From Candidatus Omnitrophota bacterium (GTDB taxonomy: Bacteria > Omnitrophota > Gorgyraeia > B26-G9): a stretch of 21,370 nt of DNA. This document shows positions 14,930-21,210 of the stretch, piece by piece. A program made the translations under genes and the position numbers. How positions within the stretch are numbered: the first letter of the stretch is position 1; each line of letters begins with the position of its first letter. The notes under the pieces are model-generated. The model saw nothing but the letters and a program-made list of their open reading frames with translations, made no database searches and was not told the origin of the DNA. The stretch is from contig JAKLQT010000263.1 of the NCBI GenBank assembly GCA_022013205.1, forward strand, positions 1-21,370, in the 5' to 3' direction.

Positions 14930-15766
14930 GTGTTAGCAAAAAGAATCATCCCATGTTTAGATGTGAAAGACGGACGGGTGGTAAAGGGTATTAATTTTTT
15001 GAACCTGAGAGATGCAGGAGATCCTGTTGAGCAGGCAGCCATGTACAGCCGTGAAGGAGCGGACGAAGTTATCTTTCTCGATATTACGGCAAGCTCTGAA
15101 CACAGAAAGACCATGCTTGATGTGGTCAGGCGTACGGCAGAGGAGGTCTTTATCCCCTTTACTGTAGGCGGAGGAATCCGTACCCTGGCTGACATAGAAC
15201 TTATTCTGCGAAAAGGGGCGGATAAGGTATCACTTAATACCGCAGCGGTAAAAAATCCACAGCTGGTTAAAAGAGGTGCCGGAAAATTCGGCAATCAATG
15301 CATTGTGGTAGCTGTTGACGCGAAACGCCGGGCCACAGTCTATAGTCCAGAGTCCATAGAGCGGATAGGTCTCAAAAATCGTCCTTCGTCCTTCGTCCTT
15401 CGTCCTTCGTCGAAGCTTTCCTGGGAGGTTTATATATACGGGGGTAGAAAAGCTACGGGCATTGATGTTATTGACTGGGTGAAAAAAGTTGAGAAGCTGG
15501 GGGCAGGAGAAATACTGCTGACAAGCATGGACAAAGACGGAACCCAATCCGGTTATGATATTGAGCTTACCAAAGCGGTAACAGAAGCAGTAAACATACC
15601 TGTTATCGCCTCCGGAGGGGCAGGTACTTTGGAGCATCTTTATGAGGCGCTAAAAGACGGGTGTGCTGACGCGGTATTGGCAGCTTCTATTTTCCATTAC
15701 GGTACTTATCAAGTTCAAGAGGCAAAAAAGTACCTGGCGCGCAAAGGCATGGCAATGCGTTTATAG
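14930..15766 (+). CDS. hisF: Imidazole glycerol phosphate synthase, cyclase subunit HisF, with repeat-derived insert
   Basis: 278 residues, TIM barrel. RIIPCLDVKDGRVVKGINF carries catalytic Asp11; VVAVDAKR carries the second catalytic residue Asp130. GGGIRTLADIE and SGGAGTLEHL bind the two phosphates; GEILLTSMDKDGTQSGYD and LAASIFHYGTY complete the family pattern. It makes imidazole glycerol phosphate and AICAR using ammonia from HisH. HisF is usually about 252 residues; the surplus lies between DAKR (130-133) and WEVYIYGG (165-172), where residues about 134-163 replace a short loop. That DNA is made of two kinds of heptamer repeat. All catalytic residues are intact and the frame is open, so the enzyme may work. 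Starts with GTG after GGGGGTA. Confidence 0.95.
   Translation: MLAKRIIPCLDVKDGRVVKGINFLNLRDAGDPVEQAAMYSREGADEVIFLDITASSEHRKTMLDVVRRTAEEVFIPFTVGGGIRTLADIELILRKGADKVSLNTAAVKNPQLVKRGAGKFGNQCIVVAVDAKRRATVYSPESIERIGLKNRPSSFVLRPSSKLSWEVYIYGGRKATGIDVIDWVKKVEKLGAGEILLTSMDKDGTQSGYDIELTKAVTEAVNIPVIASGGAGTLEHLYEALKDGCADAVLAASIFHYGTYQVQEAKKYLARKGMAMRL
15337..15412 (+). repeat. Two heptamer arrays inside hisF
   Basis: AGTCTAT, AGTCCAG, AGTCCAT (15337-15357), then a short spacer, then TCGTCCT four times perfectly (15379-15406) followed by TCGTCG. Three heptamers equal seven codons, so gains of three units keep the frame. Confidence 0.9.
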
Positions 15767-15790
15767 ATTAAATCGTTACACGATTTAATC
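15766..15790 (+). terminator. Hairpin at the hisF stop codon
   Basis: GATTAAATCG, loop TTACA, CGATTTAATC: perfect 10-bp stem beginning at the last base of the stop codon. No U tract, so the terminator role is uncertain. Confidence 0.45.
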
Positions 15791-15822
15791 ATGCTTAAGG
15801 GATAGCCCCGTGAAATTTCCAA

Positions 15823-15847
15823 CCTGAAATTCCTTTGGAATTTCAGG
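15823..15847 (+). repeat. Perfect hairpin upstream of the DUF218 gene
   Basis: CCTGAAATTCC, TTT, GGAATTTCAGG: 11-bp perfect stem. Preceded by TGAAATTTCC, which could compete for pairing, and followed by GGAAT/ATTCC. Either a terminator-like or a dispersed palindrome. Confidence 0.5.
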
Positions 15848-15948
15848 TGCTTAGTCCAGGGAATGCTTCGTATTCCACAGGGAAAGATATCCGGCTAAAA
15901 TGCTGGAAATATTCATTTTGTTTATGTTTTCGGTGGAGGGGAAGGTTA

Positions 15949-16725
15949 ATGTTTCTTTTTAAAAAAATAGCTGCTTTGTTTTTGTTCCCTCTGCCATTGA
16001 CTCTTTTGTGTCTTATTACGGGTATATTCCTGCTATGGTTTTCAAAAAAGCAGAAAACAGGCAAGATCATTATAACACTTGGGATAATATTGCTTGCAAT
16101 CAGCAGTTTTAAAATTACATCAGACGCGATGCTGCGGCTTATCGAATATAAGTATGCTGCTTTTTCCGGTAAAACTGAATACAATAGAACGCAAAGAAAA
16201 CCGGCTTTTGTTGTTGTCTTAGGCGGAGGGCATATTTCAAGTAATGAACTGCCGCTGTTAAGTCAAATAGGAAGTGCTTCCTTAGCGCGTTTAGTTGAAG
16301 GGATACGCATACAGCGCAAAATTAAAGGCAGTAAACTGTTACTTTCAGGAGGAAAGGTTTTTGATCCGGTTTCTAACGCGGAGATTATGTCTGAAGTTGC
16401 TAAGGCCATCGGGGTTAATGAAAAGGATATTATCATGGAAGCTGATTCCAGAGACACAAAGGATCAGGCAAGGATCATAAAGTCCATAGTTGGGGATAAA
16501 AAATTTGTTTTAGTTACTTCAGCTTCTCATATGCCAAGGTCAATGGCCTTGTTTAAAAAAATGGGAATGGATCCGATCCCGGCGGCAACCGGGCATCTGG
16601 TTGTTAAATCAAACGCGTTAAGTCCATCCGCGTTTTTTCCCTCATCAGGCAATATTGAAAAAACTGAGAGCGCGGTTCATGAGAGGCTTGGATTAATATG
16701 GGCAAAATTAAAAGGACAGATATAG
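15949..16725 (+). CDS. DUF218 membrane protein, ElyC/YdcF-like
   Basis: 258 residues. Two membrane helices (about 12-31 and 38-55) are followed by a DUF218 domain: FVVVLGGGHISSN (87-99), ARLVEGIRI, KLLLSGG, EADSRDTKDQA, and VLVTSASHMPRSMALF. This is the family of ElyC, SanA and YdcF, envelope proteins linked to peptidoglycan or lipid-carrier metabolism whose enzymology is unsettled. The frame is open back to 15835, but GGAGGGGAAGG just before the ATG at 15949 and the start of a clean membrane helix decide the start. The upstream frame covers palindromic DNA. The next gene begins 3 bases after its stop. Confidence 0.85.
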   Translation: MFLFKKIAALFLFPLPLTLLCLITGIFLLWFSKKQKTGKIIITLGIILLAISSFKITSDAMLRLIEYKYAAFSGKTEYNRTQRKPAFVVVLGGGHISSNELPLLSQIGSASLARLVEGIRIQRKIKGSKLLLSGGKVFDPVSNAEIMSEVAKAIGVNEKDIIMEADSRDTKDQARIIKSIVGDKKFVLVTSASHMPRSMALFKKMGMDPIPAATGHLVVKSNALSPSAFFPSSGNIEKTESAVHERLGLIWAKLKGQI

Positions 16726-16728
16726 ACT

Positions 16729-17526
16729 GTGATTTCTTTGTTGAATCGAAAAGAGAAAAAATTAAGAAAAATTTTAAAGCAAATGGAGAGCGTGCTTGTC
16801 GCTTTCTCAGGCGGTACAGACAGTTCGCTGCTTTTAAAGATAGCTTATGATATTATGGGTAAAAAAGTATTAGCAGTAATAGTTTCATCGGCATTTATGA
16901 GCAAAGAGGAAGTTACTGATGCCGGGAATATTGCCGAAAGAATAGGCGCAAAATACAAGGTTATTAAACACGATGTTCTAGCGGATAAAAAAATCAGTAG
17001 AAATCCGCCGCAGCGGTGTTATTTCTGCAAAAAGCAGATTATGCGTAAATTGCTTGATATAGCCGCGAAATATAATCTTAAGCATGTTATAGAGGGCTCA
17101 AATATCGATGATTTGAAACAGCATAGGCCAGGCAAAAAGGCACTGCTTGAGCTTAAAGTAAGATCGCCGCTTGCTGAGGCAGGGCTGACAAAACCGGAAA
17201 TCAGGCGTTTAGCTCATAAGCTAAGGATTGCAAACTGGGCTCAACCTTCTGCGAGCTGTTTGGCAACCCGTTTTCCTTATGGAACAAAGCTTAGAGAAAA
17301 AGATTTAAAGGCAGTGGCTATTGCTGAGCAGGTATTGAGGGGCATGGGTTTTAAACAAGTGCGGGTACGGGCGCACGGCGACTTAGCACGCATTGAAGTT
17401 GAAAAGAATGATATTGTTCGTTTACTCAGAAAGCCAACCCGGTTTTTTATGGATAAAATAAAAAAAACCGGCTTTTCCTATGTGTGCGTCGATATGGAGG
17501 GATATCGGGCCGGGAGAATGGATTAG
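16729..17526 (+). CDS. larE: LarE-like ATP-dependent sulfur transferase (PP-loop)
   Basis: 265 residues. AFSGGTDSSLLLK (25-37) is the PP-loop for ATP. SPLAEAGLTKPEIRRLA, ANWAQPSASCLATRFPYG and RVRAHGDLARIEVE are LarE-specific. LarE supplies the sulfurs of the nickel-pincer cofactor of lactate racemase and related enzymes. Cys177 aligns with Cys176, the sacrificial cysteine of Lactobacillus plantarum LarE. Here there are also Cys97 and Cys100 in RCYFCK, giving the three-cysteine set proposed in some LarEs to hold a [4Fe-4S] cluster. No larA, larB or larC is in the window. GTG start at 16729, 3 bases after the DUF218 gene stop, so one operon is likely. Confidence 0.88.
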   Translation: MISLLNRKEKKLRKILKQMESVLVAFSGGTDSSLLLKIAYDIMGKKVLAVIVSSAFMSKEEVTDAGNIAERIGAKYKVIKHDVLADKKISRNPPQRCYFCKKQIMRKLLDIAAKYNLKHVIEGSNIDDLKQHRPGKKALLELKVRSPLAEAGLTKPEIRRLAHKLRIANWAQPSASCLATRFPYGTKLREKDLKAVAIAEQVLRGMGFKQVRVRAHGDLARIEVEKNDIVRLLRKPTRFFMDKIKKTGFSYVCVDMEGYRAGRMD

Positions 17527-17529
17527 GCC

Positions 17530-17930
17530 CCCAGATTTTCGCAGATTAAAAAAAGATGAAAGACGGATCCACAGATTACGATCCACAGATTACGCAGATT
17601 ACGCAGATTGAAAAAAGATGAAAGACGGATCCACAGATTACGATCCACAGATTACGCAGATTACGCAGATTAAAAAAAGAATGAAAACTAAGGAACCGGA
17701 TTACACGGATTAGATCCACAGATTACGGTCCACAGATTACGCAGATTGAAAAAAGACTAAAAACTAAAGAACCTGATTACGCAGATTGTACGGATTAGGT
17801 CCACAGATTACAGTAGTCACGCGCAGGCTGGCATTCTGGCAAGGAATAATCAAATGAAATTATTTTTAAAATCTGTGAAAATCTGTGAAATCTGCGGATT
17901 GAAGCGTATCTTTGATCGGGGGAAGCCTCT
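17530..17930 (+). repeat. Composite repeat C2, expanded
   Basis: Iterated units of the type TCCACAGATTACGCAGATTA fill 17530-17810. They are followed by CAGATTACAGTAGTCACGCG, CAGGCTGGCAT, GGCAAGGAATAAT, and ATGAAATTATTTTTAAAATC, TGTGAAAATCTGTGAAATCT, GCGGATT. The left CAGATTACGCAGATT arrays and the right AATCTGTGAAATCTGCGG part are roughly inverted complements, so the element has palindromic ends. The small frame from ATG 17854 to 18087 lies on this element and is not taken as a gene. Confidence 0.8.
17555..17678 (+). repeat. 62-bp tandem repeat, two copies
   Basis: Unit beginning GATGAAAGACGGATCCACAG and ending ACGCAGATTGAAAAAA, repeated at 17555 and 17617, with one change near the second end. 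Part of C2. Confidence 0.88.
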
Positions 17931-18043
17931 GTTTACGATGGAAGAGGGGATTAGGGAACGGTATGGGATCAAAGCGCAAAATAAGAAATTAGTTGTAATA
18001 ATGATAGGGATTATTTGTAATGATAAGCATTTTGTAAAACAGT

Positions 18044-18071
18044 TTGACAGAATGTATGTTTGTGATATACT
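18044..18071 (+). promoter_or_regulatory. Promoter for the intact ATPase gene
   Basis: -35 TTGACA (18044-18049), 16-base spacer, -10 TATACT (18066-18071). Ribosome-binding site AAAAGGATAAG precedes the ATG. Confidence 0.6.
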
Positions 18072-18097
18072 TGTATTAGTAAAATAAAAAGGATAAG

Positions 18098-19288
18098 ATG
18101 AACATCAATCAATTGCTTGAATTTGACCGTCTGGCCAGGAAAGATGGACAGAAATACGATAAAAGACGCGAGCTTTATAATGACATTACTCGGGATGCCG
18201 GAGCCCATTTTATTGGAATCGTTGGGCCGCGTGGTGTGGGCAAGACGATCATGCTTAAACAATTAGCCTTGGCAAATGAAGGGTCTTTTTATGTATCCCT
18301 GGATGCTCTGGAGGGTGATCTTTTTGATCTCGTCAAAACCTTGCATGAAACGATGCGGATAAGGCTGTTTCTGTTGGACGAAGTGCATGTTTACCCCCGT
18401 TTTGAAGCCGATCTCAAGAAACTCTACGATGTTCTTGATATTAGGATAATCTTTACCAGTTCTATGGCGTTGAGGATGTATGAATCAGGTTACGATTTAT
18501 CGCGGCGTGTCTTGCTCAAAGCCCTTTATCCTTTTTCGTTGCGAGAGTACGCGAAATTCAAATATGGGCAGGAGTTTTCTATTTTAACCATCCGGAATAT
18601 TGTGGAGGGAAAGATCCCCGCGGATGTTTTTAGAGCAGGGGAGCATTTTTTATCGTATATCCAGGGTGGCATTATGCCATTCGCTTTACGGGAACCGCAG
18701 CCTTTGATGCTTTTGGAGAACATTCTTAACACAATTATTCGCAAAGACATCCCTCATATTGCAAAGCTATTGACTGATGAATTGGATAAAATCGAGCAGC
18801 TTGTTCGTTTTATCGGGCTTTCCGGGGTGGATGGGATTAACTATTCCTCGGCGGCGCGGAATGTTCATATTACGAAGTATAAAGCCGAGCAGTATATTAC
18901 GCTTTTGGAACGGGCTTTTGTTTTGCATCGGGTCTTCCCAGTGGGGAGCAATGTGATGAAGGAGCCGAAGGTTGTCATGGCCTTGCCATACCGTCTGTTA
19001 TATAAACCGCTCAATGAAGTTATTGGCGGTTTACGGGAGGATTTTTTTGTGGGAGCGTTTAGCGTTTTAGGCAAAGAAATTTTTTATCTTAAGTCTATGC
19101 GCGGTCAAAAAACACCGGATTATCTTATTCGTGATTTACAAGATATTGTTTTTGAAGTTGGCGGCAAAGGTAAAGGGAGAAGCCAGTTTAAGGGCGTGGC
19201 TGTTAAAATAAAAATCATCTTTGCTGATGGTTATGATATTACTGATATACGGAGGCCATTATTTCTTGCGGGGCTAATTAATGGGTAG
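18098..19288 (+). CDS. AAA ATPase with DUF4143-type C-terminus
   Basis: 396 residues. Walker A is GPRGVGKT (43-50), Walker B LFLLDEVH (90-97), and sensor-1 IIFTSS (117-122). LLKALYPFSLREY (family motif) and QGGIMPFAL follow. The C-terminal region holds a wing-like segment and a nuclease-like pattern K-x-P-D-Y-L...FEVGGKGK. This places it in the common prokaryotic AAA/DUF4143 family, whose function is largely unknown and which is often found near toxin-antitoxin and mobile genes. Own promoter upstream; direct copies of a composite repeat on both sides (C2, C3). An almost identical C-terminus survives alone at 14584-14660. Confidence 0.9.
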   Translation: MNINQLLEFDRLARKDGQKYDKRRELYNDITRDAGAHFIGIVGPRGVGKTIMLKQLALANEGSFYVSLDALEGDLFDLVKTLHETMRIRLFLLDEVHVYPRFEADLKKLYDVLDIRIIFTSSMALRMYESGYDLSRRVLLKALYPFSLREYAKFKYGQEFSILTIRNIVEGKIPADVFRAGEHFLSYIQGGIMPFALREPQPLMLLENILNTIIRKDIPHIAKLLTDELDKIEQLVRFIGLSGVDGINYSSAARNVHITKYKAEQYITLLERAFVLHRVFPVGSNVMKEPKVVMALPYRLLYKPLNEVIGGLREDFFVGAFSVLGKEIFYLKSMRGQKTPDYLIRDLQDIVFEVGGKGKGRSQFKGVAVKIKIIFADGYDITDIRRPLFLAGLING

Positions 19289-19374
19289 GGTCAAGAAAAT
19301 GGTTGGAGCGGTTTCCATAAGAATTTTAGGACTATTCTTATTTAAAGTGGAAGAAGGGCTGAAAGAAACGGTCA

Positions 19375-19740
19375 ATAATCCGCAGATTACGCAGATTTTC
19401 GCAGATTGAAAAAGACTAAAAACTAAAGAAACTGATTAAACGGATTAGATTCGCAGATTACACAGATTGAAGAAAGAATGAAGGACGGTTCACAGATTAC
19501 AGTAGCCTTGCGCAGGCAGGCATATCTTGCAAGGATTAAGTGAATAACTACGGGCTCACGCCCGTAGCATCTTCACGTTTCGCCTTCGGCGTAACATCCG
19601 CCTAACAAACTGGCGGATAATCATTGGCATTCATCTATGGGCTCACGCCCATAGCATTCTGCAGCAATAATTAAATGAAATTATTTTTAAAATCTGCGAA
19701 AATCCGCGAAATCTGCGGATTGAAGCGTATCTTTGATTAG
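19375..19740 (+). repeat. Composite repeat C3, interrupted
   Basis: Same modules and order as C1/C2: CGCAGATTACGCAGATTTTC, AAAAAGACTAAAAACTAAAG, AAACTGATTAAACGG, TTCACAGATTACAGTAG, CGCAGGCAGGCATATCTTGC, AAGGATTAA, then after an insertion ATTAAATGAAATTATTTTTA, AATCTGCGAAAATCCGCG, CGTATCTTTGAT. The 19289-19848 space holds this, the ATPase 3' flank and a promoter. Confidence 0.8.
19540..19668. repeat. REP-like hairpin pair inserted in C3
   Basis: CTACGGGC-TCAC-GCCCGTAG (19548-19567) enclosed by GTGAA/TTCAC; ATCCGCC/GGCGGAT (19596-19602/19612-19618); CTATGGGC-TCAC-GCCCATAG (19635-19654). C1 lacks this block at the same point (AAGGATTAATTAAATGAAAT). Confidence 0.75.
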
Positions 19741-19786
19741 TGAATGTTGATCATACTATCAGATAAGAAAGAAGCATAGAATATTA

Positions 19787-19815
19787 TTGAAAATTCTGGT
19801 AAATCGTGTTAAGAT
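19787..19815 (+). promoter_or_regulatory. Promoter for MNT/HEPN module C
   Basis: -35 TTGAAA (19787-19792), 17-base spacer, -10 TAAGAT (19810-19815). AGGAAG precedes the ATG. Confidence 0.45.
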
Positions 19816-19848
19816 TCAAATATAAGTTAATAATAGATAGGAAGCTTT

Positions 19849-20172
19849 ATGCGGGATAAAGTAGATGGATTGGATGAAAAATTAGTTTTGCGGATTGTAG
19901 ATTCAATCCTGAAATATAAAAAACCGGAAAAAATCATGGTTTTTGGTTCGCGGGCAGGGGAAGATTTTCTAAAAACGTCGGATGTTGATATCGCTATTTT
20001 TGGCAAAGATTGGACAGATAAGGATATAAATATTGTCAGGCATAGTTTAAATGAGACAATTAAAACACCGCTTAAATTTGATGTATTAAATTATTATCAT
20101 ATAGAAAAAACAAGTTTGAAGAATAATATTTTGACTGCGGGGAAGGTTATTTATGGCGGCAGAGAGAATTAA
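19849..20172 (+). CDS. MNT-type nucleotidyltransferase, module C
   Basis: 107 residues. KIMVFGSRAGEDFLKTSDVDIAIF carries GSRA and DxD (Asp45, Asp47). Same class as module B (HI0073-like) but clearly diverged, for example GSRAGE in place of GSRARG. It overlaps the HEPN gene by 20 bases. Presumed antitoxin or modifying partner. It lies downstream of repeat C3 and has its own promoter. Confidence 0.87.
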   Translation: MRDKVDGLDEKLVLRIVDSILKYKKPEKIMVFGSRAGEDFLKTSDVDIAIFGKDWTDKDINIVRHSLNETIKTPLKFDVLNYYHIEKTSLKNNILTAGKVIYGGREN

Positions 20173-20548
20173 AGAACTGTACGCTGATTATAAGCAGGCG
20201 TTGGAAAGGCTTAATGAAGCGTTAAAAGAGGATATAGATAAAAATAAAATTGCTGTTGACGGAACTATCCAGAGATTTGAATTTACTTTTGAATTATCCT
20301 GGAAGTTGTGTAAGGTTATTTTGCGTTACAATGGTGTTGAGGCTGAGACTCCACGGATGGTTATAAAAGAGGCGTTTAAGAGCGGGTTAATTACTGATGG
20401 GGATGGATGGATAGATATGCTTGAAGATAGAAATAAAACATCGCATATTTATGATGAACCGCAGGCATTAACTATCTATGAGAAAATAAAAAAAACTCAT
20501 ACCCGTCTCTTTAAAGATTTACTGCATGCCGCGGAAAAGAACGCGTAA
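20153..20548 (+). CDS. HI0074-like HEPN protein, module C
   Basis: 131 residues. TIQRFEFTFELSWKLCKVIL and MLEDRNKTSHIYDEP are the family blocks; the latter gives R93-x4-H98-x-Y100, again the full RNase/AMPylation motif. Homologous to the HEPN protein of module B (TIQRFE/AIQRFE, EDRNKTSHIY/TDRRNQTVHTY), not a recent copy. Translationally coupled to the MNT gene. Probable toxin half of a toxin-antitoxin pair. Confidence 0.87.
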   Translation: MAAERIKELYADYKQALERLNEALKEDIDKNKIAVDGTIQRFEFTFELSWKLCKVILRYNGVEAETPRMVIKEAFKSGLITDGDGWIDMLEDRNKTSHIYDEPQALTIYEKIKKTHTRLFKDLLHAAEKNA

Positions 20549-20621
20549 TAAGTTATTCTTGCCAAAAGCGTTAATAATTAGAAAAATCAAAAATAAGCAG
20601 AGTAATCCCTGGATATTCATT

Positions 20622-20720
20622 TATGATGAGTTTAAAAATGAATATGTTTTTCTTGTTTCCGGCAGCGGACGGCTTGATACTTATCAAAAGGGGGGCGATT
20701 CTCTTACCGGAAGGTATTTT
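20622..20720 (+). pseudogene. Fragment of an AAA/DUF4143 ATPase
   Basis: Reads YDEFKNEYVFLVSGSGRLDT followed by YQKGGDSLTGRYF. This is the sensor-1 block of this ATPase family (commonly VTGSGRLDxYxxGGDSLxGRY). No Walker A or B precedes it and the frame leaves the family after GRYF. It belongs to a different subgroup from the intact ATPase at 18098, which has FTSSMALRMYESG at this place. The surrounding frame 20526-20828 is not a real gene. Confidence 0.65.
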
Positions 20721-20749
20721 AAATGGCAAGAACAATGTATTGGTTATAA

Positions 20750-20986
20750 CTGCTCATCAATGGTTATCTTCATTCGACTGATTATGTTGATTGGAAAAAG
20801 GGCAAAAGAGCTATCTTTTCTAAATTAAAACCATCAGTAAAAACGATTTCTATGCGGCTTCCAGAAATAATGTTGGAGGGACTCAAACTCCTCGCGCATA
20901 AACGAGACGTACCATATCAGTCTTTAATAAAAATATTTTTGGCAGAGAAGATTGATTTGGAGCTTATACATACATTAAAGGCCTGA
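20750..20986 (+). pseudogene. CopG-family (BrnA-like) antitoxin, 5' end lost
   Basis: Reads HSTDYVDWKKGKRAIFSKLK, PSVKTISMRLPE, LEGLKLLAHKRDVPYQSLIK, IFLAEKIDLELIHTLKA and stops at 20986. These are the typical blocks of CopG-type ribbon-helix-helix antitoxins that begin with about 20 residues ending FWxTHDSTDYVDW. Here the start is missing: a TAA at 20747 closes the frame and there is no ATG before the ribbon. No toxin gene adjoins it. Probably a remnant, although an internal ATG could express the RHH part. Confidence 0.65.
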
Positions 20987-21042
20987 TCGGGACACACAGG
21001 CCGAAGGGGCCAATTAGGGGAAGATGTTTTTAATATTTAGGG

Positions 21043-21076
21043 GATACCACCCCGTAGCTTTCTGCGGGGAGGATTC
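21043..21076. repeat. REP-like hairpin
   Basis: CCCCGTAG (21050-21057), CTTT, CTGCGGGG (21062-21069), 8-bp stem with one G-T pair. GGATACCA precedes and AGGATTC follows. Apart from this and the inverted repeat after it I see nothing in 20987-21147. Confidence 0.5.
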
Positions 21077-21086
21077 ATTCTAGTCT

Positions 21087-21145
21087 TTTTTTAATCCGTG
21101 AAAATCCGCATAATCTGTGGATCCAAGGTTCTTTAGTGTAAAAAC
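21087..21145 (-). repeat. Inverted short copy of the composite repeat (C4)
   Basis: On the minus strand it reads ACTAAAGAACCTTGGATCCA, CAGATTATGCGGATTTTCAC, GGATTAAAAAAAGA, the same vocabulary as C1-C3 in the opposite direction. It abuts the promoter of the last ATPase gene. Confidence 0.65.
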
Positions 21146-21147
21146 TA

Positions 21148-21176
21148 TTGACAAAATGCCTTAGATTTTATATAAT
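21148..21176 (+). promoter_or_regulatory. Consensus promoter of the terminal ATPase gene
   Basis: -35 TTGACA (21148-21153), 17-base spacer, -10 TATAAT (21171-21176), all consensus; strongest promoter in the window. Confidence 0.8.
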
Positions 21177-21196
21177 TTAGTCAGCTAACTGACTAA
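21177..21196. promoter_or_regulatory. Operator-like palindrome over the transcription start
   Basis: TTAGTCAG-CTAA-CTGACTAA, perfect 8-bp arms, starting directly after the -10 box and covering the expected start point (about 21183). It fits a repressor site; it could also form a 5' hairpin ahead of AGGAGG at 21201. Confidence 0.6.
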
Positions 21197-21210
21197 ATTA
21201 AGGAGGATAT

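Noticed and set aside
17555..17840. Possible CRISPR array in the repeated stretch
   Set aside because: Units are adjacent with no unique spacers of constant length, are themselves internally repetitive, and no cas genes are present.
17854..18087. Frame of 77 codons starting MKLFLKSVKICEICG
   Set aside because: Its start is the composite repeat, which recurs at 14544 and 19675 with different continuations; the rest has no family features and covers the ATPase promoter.
20526..20828. Frame of 100 codons overlapping the end of HEPN module C
   Set aside because: Mixed content: HEPN 3' end in another frame, an ATPase fragment, then the CopG region out of frame. Better explained as relics.
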